Source: an uncultured Kiritimatiellota bacterium
Lineage (GTDB): Bacteria; Verrucomicrobiota; Kiritimatiellia; RFP12; UBA1067
Assembly: GCA_934635045.1 (NCBI GenBank)
Contig: CAKTZA010000018.1
Location: 1 to 55,848 of the forward strand
Direction of reading: 5' to 3'
Length of the DNA stretch: 55,848 bases
Shown: piece after piece, positions 1 through 8,013 of the stretch
Layout of the letters: each line of letters opens with the position of its first letter
Position numbering within the stretch: position 1 is the stretch's first letter
Notes under the pieces: generated by a model
Told to the model about the DNA's origin: nothing
The model's input: only the letters and a program-made list of their open reading frames with translations
Databases searched by the model: none
Made by a program: the position numbers and the translations under genes

Positions 1-76
1 TCAGGGCGCATTTGTCAACCGGGGGAGGTTTCGCCGGTAAACATTAACCCGACCTCACCTATCTAAAATCCCCCTG

Positions 77-100
77 CCGCTTTGGTAATTACTAAAGCGG
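77..100. repeat. 24-nt near-perfect palindrome plus partial direct copy
   Basis: The sequence CCGCTTTGGTAATTACTAAAGCGG is its own reverse complement except for one G/T pair near the centre. Its left half (CCGCTTTGGTAA) recurs at 109-120, so alternative hairpins are possible (94-100 with 109-115). It sits just past the mazG stop codon. There is no T-run after it on the minus strand, so a classical terminator is not obvious; an operator for a neighbour outside the window is equally possible. No gene is seen in 1-134. Confidence 0.5.
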
Positions 101-134
101 AATTGCCTCCGCTTTGGTAAACGGAAGATCCTTT

Positions 135-785
135 CTATTGTTCCGCGCGCTTCTTCTCGGCCTCGAACGCGCGGAAGCGCGCGGCAAACGCCGCCGTCGC
201 CTTTTCGAGCGCGGCCTCGGAGTCGACCCCCTGCGCGGCGATCGACTTCACGACGCGCAGCAGGAACTCGCCGGGATCGCCCTCGATCGCGACGGGCTTC
301 AGGTCTTCTTCGTAGCCGATGCGCTTGGCCTTCTCCATCGTGCGCCGCGCCTTCAGCAGGGCCGGCAGGGTCGGCGGCACGCCGTCGAGCGCCGAATGCC
401 GCGCCTCCTTCTTGTGCTCCTGCTGCTTGATGCGCTCCCAGTTCTTCAGCACGGTCGCCGGGTCATTCGCGACGACGTTGCCGAAGACGTGCGGGTGGCG
501 GTGGACGAGCTTGTCGGCAATCGCGTTCGCCACGTCGTCAAAGGTGAAGTCACCCGCCTGTTCGGCCATGACCGACTGGAACATGACCTGAAGGAGGACG
601 TCGCCCAGCTCCTCGATGTGGTTCGCCTTGTCCTCCGGCCTGTCCATCGCCGCGAGCAGTTCGTACGTTTCCTCCAGCACACAGGGCTTGAGGGTTTCCA
701 GCGTCTGGACGCGATCCCACGGGCAGCCCTTTTCGGGATCCCGAAGCCGCGTCATGATCTCATGCAACCGTTCGATTCCGTTCAT
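135..785 (-). CDS. mazG: Nucleoside triphosphate pyrophosphohydrolase MazG
   Basis: MazG hydrolyses NTPs/dNTPs to NMP and PPi in the cytoplasm (house-cleaning). The 216-residue product carries the family opening (RLRDPEKGCPWDRVQT, residues about 14-28), the metal-binding EE..E/D arrangement (LEETYELL near 38 and EELGDVLLQVMFQ near 59-70) and the HPHVFG segment near 98. It is somewhat shorter than E. coli MazG (263 aa), mainly at the C-terminus. The ATG is fixed by the family start. A TATAAT box ends 8 nt upstream, so the transcript would begin almost at the ATG; no Shine-Dalgarno sequence is visible. Identification is secure. Confidence 0.95.
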   Translation of the reverse strand: MNGIERLHEIMTRLRDPEKGCPWDRVQTLETLKPCVLEETYELLAAMDRPEDKANHIEELGDVLLQVMFQSVMAEQAGDFTFDDVANAIADKLVHRHPHVFGNVVANDPATVLKNWERIKQQEHKKEARHSALDGVPPTLPALLKARRTMEKAKRIGYEEDLKPVAIEGDPGEFLLRVVKSIAAQGVDSEAALEKATAAFAARFRAFEAEKKRAEQ

Positions 786-792
786 GCGCGCA

Positions 793-798
793 ATTATA
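793..798 (-). promoter_or_regulatory. Extended -10 (TGGTATAAT) of mazG
   Basis: On the minus strand TTTGGTATAATTG precedes the mazG ATG. With normal -10 to +1 spacing transcription would start within about 1 nt of the ATG at 785, implying a leaderless mRNA. No convincing -35 hexamer lies 17 nt upstream; the TG at the extended -10 position would compensate. Confidence 0.6.
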
Positions 799-847
799 CC
801 AAATCACGCCTCTCCCGGCTTTCGGTGCGGATGCCGACCAGCGACCG

Positions 848-3401
848 TCACCAGCTGCCGAGATCCTGCAGGCGCACCGCGCCCGCGACGGGCTTGAAAC
901 CCGTCAGGCCATAGCGCGCGCGGTTGACGCCCACCGTCACGGCCCGTACCTTGTAGGGCGGAACCGGCGCCGATTTGTCGCCGGACATCGTGTACCAGTT
1001 CGTGCCGTCGATGCCCAGCGCGACATACCGCCAGCCGGCGAAATCGACGCAGAGCCGCCCTTCGACGTCCAGGCTCTCGTAGGCCGTGTTGCCGTAGTCG
1101 AACGTGCGGAAGACGCGCCCCTTGGCGTCCTCGATCTCGAACCGAACCTGTCCGCCATTCCCGTCGCCCTTCACCCACAGGCCAACGCCTTTCGCGGCGC
1201 CAGGCAGCGCCACCGGCTTGCGGAAGGTCAGCGTCGTGTACTCCGTCAGGAACGCGCACGGCGCATTTGTCCCAGCCGCGTTGAGCCGCACGTCGATGCA
1301 GTCGCCGCGCGTCCTGTCCGCGACCTTCGTCACGCGGAAGGCGCCGGGTACCAGCACCGGCAGCCGATTCCACTTCGGCGACCGAAACGCCTCGGACGGC
1401 GAAACGACGACCGCGCGGGCATCGTCCAGCTTCGCCGCGACCGTCGCCGTCCGTGCGACAGCCTCGGCCGCCGGGTCGCTGACGTCGCGCACTTCGACGC
1501 GCGAAAGCCGCCGCGCCGAGACATGGTACACGGGAATCTCGCCGCCCGTCCGTTCCGTGCCGTCGTCGAGCCGGACGACAAACCGCCCGCGCCGCGCCCA
1601 AAACGCCGCCGCAAAGCGTCCGTCCGCGCGCCGGAACGAGACGGCCAACACCGACGGATCGCCCGTCTCGATTTCCTGCGGCTCGGTCGCGCCGTCCAGC
1701 GCCGCCGTCAACTGCGCAACGGCGACATACGATTGTTTCGGATAGCAGGTTGGCGCACGATGACACAGGCCGCCGGTCCCCCAGTGCGAGTCGTAGTAAC
1801 CGCTGTGGCAGTCGGCGATGCCGCCGAGCATCGTCAGCCGGTAGCCGTTCGCGAGGCCGACAAGCGCGTCCCGCACGTAGTAGGCCGCCTGGCGCGCCTC
1901 GCCCAGGCTGCGCGTGCGACGGCACGTCGCCTCCCAGCAGCCGTCCATCGGCACGTCGAAGCCGAGCATCTTCTTCGCCGTCGCCTTCACGAGCGCCATG
2001 CCCTGGATATTCCCCGTCGTCAGCCGCTCCGGCGGCGTGTCGCCGCCGAAGGCCTCGTTGCCGATCGTCGCGCCCCGGTAGTCCTCGGGGTCCGCGCCGC
2101 CGCGCAGGGGACAGACCACCGCACCGAGCGAAATGCCCGTGTTGCCGATCTGGATGCGCAGGTCGGGGAAGTGCTTGCGCAGGATGCGCACACATTCGTC
2201 GAGATAGCGCGCGCTTCCGATTCCAGTCCGTCGCCGCCGGAACCGGCCGCCCGGTCAACTCCTCCGGGATGTCCGTGTAGACTTCGGCGGACTCGTGCCA
2301 GACCAGCACGTGGTTCGCGAACGTCGTCGCGGCGAGCTGCCGCTTCAGGTCCTCGACCGCGACCGTCTCGCCGTCCATCCCGTCGCGCGGCTTGAACCGG
2401 CCCGTCTCGTAGTCGAAAAAGCCGGGGCCGAGAATCCGCACGTTGCCGCAGCTCAGCAAGCCCCACCTCTCCATGTCCTTTCGCTTGTCGCCCTGCGTCA
2501 CCGTCACCTTCGGGATGCCGGCCTTGTGGCAGAGCGGCGCACCGACGTCAAAGCGGTTCTGGTAGTCCCAGTTCATCCACCATGTGCCATAGGTCGAGTC
2601 CTTCGGCGCGACCGTCCGCCCGTGCGCGGACACGACGGCCATCCGCGCCGGATGCGTGAAGTAGACCTTGCCGTGCAGGTCCTGAAAGCGGATCGGCAGC
2701 TCGTACAGGCCCTCGTCCCGGACGGACGAGAGATCCAGCTCGAACCGCCGCGTCTCGCCGCGCTTCAGCGTGTAGCGGAAGGAGTCGTAGGGACAGACCA
2801 CCTCGCCCGCGCAGTCGCGCCACGCCGTCAGCGCGACGGACGTGCGCTTGACGGTCTCGTCGGACGTGAAGACGTTGCCGGACGACGCGGCGAGCGGACG
2901 AAACGTGAACGACAGCCGCTGAAGCGCGGCGGTCTTCACCTGGAAGTTGTCCAGCCGCTGCGCGTACGAGCCATCGACCCAGACGCGCGCATTGCCGCCG
3001 TCCGTCGGCGTAAACGCGAGGCGGAAGACGTGGCTCGTCGGGTGTTCGTATGCGTCCCACTTCGCCAGCATCTCCTGTCCGCGCGGCAGGATGCGGTTGC
3101 CGGCCTCGGTGTAGGGGCCGAGCGCCGGGCGCACGTAGCACCGGCCGCCGTCCCACCACGGCCAGAGGTCGACGGCCGCCGCCGGATAGGCCTTCTCGCC
3201 CTTGTACAGCCGCTCGTCCACGACGGCCAGGGCGTGGGCATCGGGCTTGAGGCCGTTCCAGACGCGCGTGAAGACGTTCGGCTCGGCCGTCGCGCCCAGC
3301 ACGAATTCGATGCCTGTCGGCCGGTCGAGCGGAATCTCGACGACGGTGTTCGTCACGACCTCCGTCCAGCCGACGGCCAAAAGTCCAAGGAGAATTGTCA
3401 T
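848..3401 (-). pseudogene. Secreted carbohydrate-active-type protein, interrupted by a frameshift
   Basis: About 850 codons in two frames. The N-terminal part (3401 to about 2210) begins with a short hydrophobic leader (MTILLGLLAVGW) and a beta-rich, jelly-roll-like region. The C-terminal part (about 2213 to 848) has a Trp/Tyr/Gly-rich middle and a beta-rich end resembling a carbohydrate-binding module. The two frames meet at a GCGCGCGC tract at 2205-2213, and the full span is 3n+1, so a single extra base explains the break. Residues on both sides join naturally (..TDWNR / SARYLDECVRIL..). I could not assign a glycoside hydrolase family. It may be a real recent inactivation or a sequencing/assembly error. 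The ATG at 3401 is preceded by TAAAAT at leaderless spacing. Confidence 0.6.
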
Positions 3402-3408
3402 GGACGGT

Positions 3409-3414
3409 ATTTTA
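3409..3414 (-). promoter_or_regulatory. -10 box (TAAAAT) of the frameshifted secreted protein gene
   Basis: On the minus strand GCGTAAAATACCGTCC leads directly into the ATG at 3401, placing the transcription start at about the A of the ATG. It is divergent from the histidine kinase promoter; the two share the 106-nt gap 3402-3507. Confidence 0.4.
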
Positions 3415-3489
3415 CGCTTTTCCGTCGAAATGCGAAAGTACCAGAAGCGGTAATAAAATCGTGCTCCCGAACAGCGCCTCTGATTATGG

Positions 3490-3495
3490 TATAAT
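3490..3495 (+). promoter_or_regulatory. Extended -10 (TGGTATAAT) of the two-component operon
   Basis: TTATGGTATAATTTC lies 12 nt before the ATG at 3508. The predicted start near 3502 leaves a leader of about 6 nt without a Shine-Dalgarno sequence. Confidence 0.6.
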
Positions 3496-3507
3496 TTCTT
3501 GCCTGTC

Positions 3508-5166
3508 ATGACTTCCCGAAAAGCGATTCTCTTCCGCCGGACTCTTGCGGCGGCCGTTCTGTGCGCCACGCTGCGCGCAGATGCGGAACGGCGCGCGGGC
3601 GTCGTGCGCAAGGCGATCGAGGATCCGATGGACGAGCGCTACAACTGGCTGATCCTCTCGGAGACGAACGGGTTCGTCTCGGTCGCCGTGCCGCGCGCCG
3701 ACCTGCCGATCGCCGACGCGCGCCAGCTGGTCGACCGCGAGGTCGAGATCACCGGCGAGGAGGTTCGCCCCGCCGGCTGGATGCACGGGCACGTGCCGCG
3801 CTTCGCCATCCTCGGCCCGCAGGACATCCGCCTCCTCCGCCCGAACCGGCCCGCATTCGCCAACCTCCACCGCCAGACCGTGACGGGCGTCGTGCTCGCC
3901 GTCTCGCAGGACGAGTTCTACCTGCGGAAGCCCCGCTCCCAGTGCATCCGCGTCCGCCCCTCGGTCGGCGAACGGATGCCGCGCGCCGGAACGACCGTCG
4001 CCGTCACGGCCTTTACCGAGCCCGATGCCTTCTATTCGATGCTGGACGAGGCAAAGGTCATCCCCCTCCCGTCGACGCCGACCGCATTCCCGCCCCTCCA
4101 GCTGATGCCCGGCAGTCTCTTCGAGGGCGCGCCGGGCGCACGTACGCTGCACTCGCCGTACCACGGGCGCATCGTCACGGTCACGGGCCGACTGGTCCGG
4201 ACGTCCGACGAGTCCCCGGCGGCGCGCCTCGCCTGGCTTGACGACGGCGAGAACACGTTCCTGATCGACGAGAGCGGCCTTTTGCGACCTGTCCTCAACG
4301 GCTGCGCCACGGGCAGCACCCTGCGCCTGACCGGCCTGCTTTTCGCCGAATTCACCCAGCGCGCGACGCCCGGCCTCCTCCCGGAGTTCCGCCACTTCAC
4401 GCTGATTCCGCGCACCGCCGCTGACTTCGAGGTGCTGGAAGACCCGCCGTGGTGGACGCCGCAGAAGCTGCTGACCGTCATCGCCCTGCTGGTTCTCGCG
4501 TTCGCGGCGCTCGTCCTCCGCAACCGGATCCAGCTCGCGCAGTCGCGCATCAAGACCGAAGAGCGCACGCGCCTCGCGATCGAGCTGCACGACTCGCTCT
4601 CGCAGACCCTCACGGGCGTCGCCAACCTGCTCGACACGGCGGCCAAGGGCGTGCCCGACGGCTCGCCCAGCGGACGCCTTCTCCTGACTGCGCGCCAGAT
4701 TCTCGCCTCCTGCCGAAAGGAGCTCCAGTCCTGCCTGTGGGACCTGCGGAGCCGCACGTTCGCCGAGCGCACCGTCGGCGAAGCCGTCGCGCGCGCCGTC
4801 GAGCCGGTCATCTCGAACGCCGCGCTGCACGTGCGCTTCAACCTGTCCTGCCGCGACGTCTCGGAATCCGTCCTCCACACGATCATCAAGGTCGCGCGCG
4901 AACTCGTCGCCAATGCCGTCAACCACGGCCGCGCCACCCGCATCGCCCTCGCGGGCGAACGGCAGGGCGACCGCATCCGCTTCTCCGTCGCGGACAACGG
5001 GTGCGGCTTCGACCCCGCGAAGCCCGTCGGCCCGCACGAGGGGCACTTCGGCCTGCAGGGCGTCCGCGAACGCCTCGCGCCCTACGACGGCACCGTCACG
5101 TTCCTGCCTCAGCCCAACGGCGGCATGAAGGCCCGCGTCGAACTCAACCTCCAGGAGGAAGCCTGA
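3508..5166 (+). CDS. Membrane sensor histidine kinase, NarL-type (HisKA_3)
   Basis: Autophosphorylating sensor that should signal to the response regulator directly downstream. Residues 1-27 look like a signal peptide or first membrane segment. Residues about 30-310 form an extracytoplasmic beta-rich region with two VTG-type segments that look like repeated OB-fold-like units (inference). A membrane helix (LLTVIALLVLAFAALVL) follows near 318-334. The dimerisation/phosphoacceptor motif IELHDSLSQT puts the phosphorylated His at about 361. The HATPase_c domain carries the N-box (ELVANAVNHG) and G-boxes (VADNGCGFDP; GLQGVRERL). The ATG at 3508 is chosen over a TTG at 3499 because the TATAAT at 3490-3495 predicts transcription starting near 3502. 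The ligand is unknown. Confidence 0.9.
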   Translation: MTSRKAILFRRTLAAAVLCATLRADAERRAGVVRKAIEDPMDERYNWLILSETNGFVSVAVPRADLPIADARQLVDREVEITGEEVRPAGWMHGHVPRFAILGPQDIRLLRPNRPAFANLHRQTVTGVVLAVSQDEFYLRKPRSQCIRVRPSVGERMPRAGTTVAVTAFTEPDAFYSMLDEAKVIPLPSTPTAFPPLQLMPGSLFEGAPGARTLHSPYHGRIVTVTGRLVRTSDESPAARLAWLDDGENTFLIDESGLLRPVLNGCATGSTLRLTGLLFAEFTQRATPGLLPEFRHFTLIPRTAADFEVLEDPPWWTPQKLLTVIALLVLAFAALVLRNRIQLAQSRIKTEERTRLAIELHDSLSQTLTGVANLLDTAAKGVPDGSPSGRLLLTARQILASCRKELQSCLWDLRSRTFAERTVGEAVARAVEPVISNAALHVRFNLSCRDVSESVLHTIIKVARELVANAVNHGRATRIALAGERQGDRIRFSVADNGCGFDPAKPVGPHEGHFGLQGVRERLAPYDGTVTFLPQPNGGMKARVELNLQEEA

Positions 5167-5169
5167 TCC

Positions 5170-5796
5170 ATGAACAGCCGAAAGATCAAAGTCGTTCTCG
5201 CCGACGACCATTTCGTCGTGCGCATGGGCGTCGCCGCCGCGCTCGCCGCCGAACCCGATCTCGAAGTCGTCGGCGAAGCCGCCGACGGACTGGAGGCCAT
5301 CCGGCTCGCACACGAGCTGAAGCCCGACGTCATCGTCATGGATCTCATGATGCCGAAGAAGAACGGCGCCGAGGCGACGCAGGCCATCCTCGCGGACAGC
5401 CCCGCGCGGCGGATCCTGCTCCTGACCTCGTTCGACACCGCGCCCGAAGTCCGCACGGCCCTCGAAGCCGGCGCCGCCGGCGCGCTCATGAAGACCTCGA
5501 CGCCCGACGAGATCGTCGCGGCGATCCGCGCCGTCGTGCGCGGCGAGTCGGCCGTCTGCCCGGAAATCGCCCAGCGCGTCGAGAAGAGCCTCACCCTGCC
5601 CAAGCTCTCGTCCCGCCAGCTGGAGATCCTGTCGCTCGCCGCACGGGGCTTCACGAGCAACGACATCGCGCACATGATCGGCATCGGGCCGAACGGCGTC
5701 AAAGCCCATCTCACGAAAGCCTACGCCACGCTCGGCGTCACCGGGCGGACGGAAGCCGTCGCCTACGCGCTCGACCTCGGGCTGATCAGCCCCTAA
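5170..5796 (+). CDS. Response regulator, NarL/FixJ family (REC + LuxR HTH)
   Basis: Transcription factor controlled by the kinase encoded 3 nt upstream. The receiver domain spans residues 1-120, with acidic pair D12-D13, phosphoacceptor D58 (VIVMDLMMP), a T/S switch residue in LLLTSF and the conserved Lys in GALMKTS. The C-terminal LuxR-type helix-turn-helix (about 140-205) is recognisable from SSRQLEILSLAARGFTSNDIA followed by GVKAHLTKAYATLGV. The ribosome site AGGAGG lies inside the end of the kinase gene (5153-5158), so the pair is translated from one mRNA. The gene converges with the sigma-like gene on the minus strand, leaving only 18 nt between the stops. Targets are unknown. Confidence 0.95.
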   Translation: MNSRKIKVVLADDHFVVRMGVAAALAAEPDLEVVGEAADGLEAIRLAHELKPDVIVMDLMMPKKNGAEATQAILADSPARRILLLTSFDTAPEVRTALEAGAAGALMKTSTPDEIVAAIRAVVRGESAVCPEIAQRVEKSLTLPKLSSRQLEILSLAARGFTSNDIAHMIGIGPNGVKAHLTKAYATLGVTGRTEAVAYALDLGLISP

Positions 5797-5814
5797 ACCG
5801 CGCCCGCGCGCCCG

Positions 5815-6393
5815 TCAGATGACTGCCGCCGCCGTCTTGCGCATGAACTTGACGCTGCGCGAGAAGATCTGGTCGACGTTCGCGGCGGACGAGACGTCGA
5901 GGAAGTCCTTCACCTCTTCGCTCGACAGGTGAAAGCGCGTCTTGAGCACGTGGACGTAGCAGCGTTCGGGGTCTTCGTTCCAGAGCTTGCGGAAGCACCA
6001 GTGCGTCAGGCCCCACGTCTCGTTGTGAAGAAATTTCTCCGTCGCGTCGACGGGAATGTCCATCCCCGTGCGCCCGTCTTCCGCATCGGGATGCGCACCC
6101 TCGATCGAGATCTCGCCATGCCGATTCGGGTCGGCGTTGAGGATGAAGCCGCGCACGTAGCGGCGCAGCCAGCCCTCGAACGAGCCTTCGCCGCGATAGA
6201 GGTCAATCTTGCCGCGCCCGATCATCTCCTCGTAGAGCATGCCGTTGAGGTCGCCGTCCGTCAGCGAATACCGCTTCATGAGGTCGGCGGATCGCAGGGA
6301 CTTCGTCTCCGGCGCGATGACGCGCTCCCAGACGAGCTTCCAGCCGTCGTCCTCCCCCGCCTTGACGAGACGATGCCATTCGCGATCCGTCAT
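5815..6393 (-). CDS. Sigma-70/ECF-like protein, divergent
   Basis: 192 residues. A region-2-like segment (GRGKIDLYRGEGSFEGWLRR, followed by a helix) fits the D-L-x-Q-E..GSF.GWL pattern of ECF sigma factors. The C-terminal helices (LSSEEVKDFLDVS..VDQIFSRSVKFMRK) fit a region-4 helix-turn-helix. Between them is an acidic linker. Similarity is structural and by motif, not strong, so another DNA-binding role is possible. The start is the ATG at 6393, which overlaps the upstream stop codon by 4 nt (ATGA), so the two are translationally coupled. A start further upstream is possible but would lie inside the neighbour. Confidence 0.55.
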   Translation of the reverse strand: MTDREWHRLVKAGEDDGWKLVWERVIAPETKSLRSADLMKRYSLTDGDLNGMLYEEMIGRGKIDLYRGEGSFEGWLRRYVRGFILNADPNRHGEISIEGAHPDAEDGRTGMDIPVDATEKFLHNETWGLTHWCFRKLWNEDPERCYVHVLKTRFHLSSEEVKDFLDVSSAANVDQIFSRSVKFMRKTAAAVI

Positions 6394-6707
6394 GCGAACG
6401 TGAGCCCTCCCGGAATCGGCGGCCGTCCGGGGCGGTGAAGCCACAGCGCAACCGCGTGCTTGCCCCTGACGAAATCGGCGTAGGCAATCGATGCCATGCC
6501 GTCGCGGACGGCGAGTCGCTGGCCGGCGAACTCGAAGACGCCGTCCGGCACGGGCTCGCCGCGCCCGTCGACGAGCGAAAGCGGCAGAACCGCCTCCGCC
6601 GTCGAGCCGGGCGGAAAGACGAGCTTCGCCGTCCAGCGCATCTCCGGCCTTTTCGTCGGATGCGAACAGAACGTAAACGCGATTTGCTTGTCGTCAGGGG
6701 TCTTCAT
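6390..6707 (-). CDS. Small beta-rich protein coupled to the sigma-like gene
   Basis: 105 residues, not recognised. It has no signal peptide or membrane helix, so it is not a classical membrane anti-sigma factor. It is predicted beta-rich, with alternating hydrophobic residues (AEAVLPLSLVDGRGEPVPDG) that would suit a small Ig-like or single-sheet domain. The ATG at 6707 is preferred over one at 6719 because the -10 box overlaps the latter. Its stop overlaps the start of the sigma-like gene (ATGA), which makes a functional pair likely. Confidence 0.6.
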   Translation of the reverse strand: MKTPDDKQIAFTFCSHPTKRPEMRWTAKLVFPPGSTAEAVLPLSLVDGRGEPVPDGVFEFAGQRLAVRDGMASIAYADFVRGKHAVALWLHRPGRPPIPGGLTFA

Positions 6708-6717
6708 CTGGCCGCAC

Positions 6718-6723
6718 ATTATA
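6718..6723 (-). promoter_or_regulatory. Extended -10 (TGGTATAAT) of the sigma-like pair
   Basis: TTGTGGTATAATGTGCGGCCAG precedes the ATG at 6707. The predicted start is near 6711, leaving a leader of about 4 nt and no Shine-Dalgarno sequence. Confidence 0.6.
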
Positions 6724-6766
6724 CCACAATCGCCCCCGCTTCAGGCGCCTCGCGTCAGAGCTTGCG

Positions 6767-7261
6767 TCAGAGCTGCGCGCGGACGGCGACCTCCCAGGCG
6801 GCGAGGCGCGCATCGGTCTTGTCGGCCTCGTTCGTCTCGTCGAGGGCAAGCCCCACGAGGTGGTCTCCGTCGACGATGCGCGAACTCGCGCCGGGAAAGG
6901 CGTCCAGCGGCAGCGTCCCGACGAGCGTGGCCCCCTTTGCGACCGCTTTCTGCGCGAGGTCGGCCATCGCGTCGCAGAAGGTGTCCGCGAAGCCCTGCGC
7001 GTCGCCGAGCCCGAAGACGGCGACCTTCTTGCCCGTCCAGTCGGCGGCCTCCAACTGCGCGACGCCCGTCGCCGCCCAGTCGTCCTGCGGATCGCCGCAG
7101 CCCCAGGTGGACGAGCCGAGGATGACCAGTTCGGCGTCGAATGCGTCCGCGCCGGCGGTTGCGACGTTGACGGCCGTCGTGCCGAAGTCGGCGGCGATGC
7201 GCTGGGCGACCGTCTCGGTCATGCCGGTCGTGCTGCCATAGATGACGTGTACCTTGTCCAT
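6767..7261 (-). CDS. Flavodoxin (FMN electron carrier)
   Basis: 164 residues, the usual size for a long-chain flavodoxin. The FMN phosphate loop is at the N-terminus (VIYGSTTGMTETVA, about 5-18). Aromatic/Gly loops around the flavin follow (LGSSTWGCGDPQDDW near 92; FGLGDAQGFADTFCDAM near 123). It transfers single electrons at low potential in the cytoplasm, often replacing ferredoxin under iron limitation. A good ribosome site (AAAAGGAGAAA) lies about 9 nt before the ATG. It is encoded 50 nt downstream of a DUF3793 gene, a pairing seen in other anaerobes. Confidence 0.95.
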   Translation of the reverse strand: MDKVHVIYGSTTGMTETVAQRIAADFGTTAVNVATAGADAFDAELVILGSSTWGCGDPQDDWAATGVAQLEAADWTGKKVAVFGLGDAQGFADTFCDAMADLAQKAVAKGATLVGTLPLDAFPGASSRIVDGDHLVGLALDETNEADKTDARLAAWEVAVRAQL

Positions 7262-7311
7262 GTTCGTTTTTCTCCTTTTGTTGTGTTGCGTGTTCGTGTG
7301 TTGGACGCGTC

Positions 7312-8013
7312 TTACCGCGCCGTCAGAAAGCTTGGCGTCATGGCGTAGAAGTCCTCCAGGGTGGTCGCCGCGCCGAGGGCCTGCGCCGCCCAGTCCTCGA
7401 CGCGCGCATAGAGGCGCATGCGGCGCAGCGACTCGGCGACGCTGCCGTAGACGCGCCAGGGGCCGTGGTGGAGTGGCGTCGCCGGCAGGTGGCGCATGAA
7501 GCCCATGACGTCCTTGAGCGGATAGCCGATGAAGACGCCGACTTCGTGCGGCAGGGCATCGCCCCGGGCGCGGCGCACGAGCTCGGCGAGGAAGTCCGCC
7601 GTCGTCCCCGCCGCCGGATAGCCGAGGCGGACGAGCCAGCCCCGGTTGCCGCGCACGTTCAGCGTCGCGTCGAGGGCGACGGGATCGTAGAAGAGCACGA
7701 GCGAGCTTTCCGCCTCGACCTTCAGCTCCACATACGCGAGGCGCAGCGTGAAGTAGATGTCGCGGCGGTAGAGGCAGAAGCGGAAGCCCTCGGCGTTCGT
7801 CTGCGCGTAGCAGTGGCGGACGCGCAGCAGCTCCGCCGGCTTGACGCCCTTGCGCACGGCCGCCGTCTTCACGAGCAGAAAGCGCAGCAGCTCGCGCCGG
7901 TGCGCATCGTCAATCTGGGGCGGCGGCACATCATGCGTCCGCGTCCGCCGGGAAACCTCTTCTTCGTGTGTCAAGCCGATCCTCGCCTTCTCCTCTTTTG
8001 TTAGACAAGGCAA
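7312..8013 (-). CDS. DUF3793-family protein
   Basis: 233 residues. The C-terminal half carries the family signature: (P)HEVGVFIGYPLKDVMGFM followed by a G.WRVYG segment and an Arg/Tyr-rich helix. The middle has the YRRD..L segment. The N-terminus (1-40) is charged and poorly conserved, and the start is uncertain: a TTG at 8013 or another TTG about 14 codons later after GGCGAGG. On the minus strand TATGGTAAACT overlaps the upstream region as a possible -10. The biochemical role of DUF3793 is not established; members often neighbour flavodoxin, which is the case here. Confidence 0.75.
   Translation of the reverse strand: MPCLTKEEKARIGLTHEEEVSRRTRTHDVPPPQIDDAHRRELLRFLLVKTAAVRKGVKPAELLRVRHCYAQTNAEGFRFCLYRRDIYFTLRLAYVELKVEAESSLVLFYDPVALDATLNVRGNRGWLVRLGYPAAGTTADFLAELVRRARGDALPHEVGVFIGYPLKDVMGFMRHLPATPLHHGPWRVYGSVAESLRRMRLYARVEDWAAQALGAATTLEDFYAMTPSFLTAR

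Noticed and set aside
804..3611. A single 935-residue frame over the frameshifted gene
   Set aside because: Beyond the frameshift its sequence becomes Arg/Pro-rich shadow. The real C-terminal half is in another frame, and the true start is at 3401.
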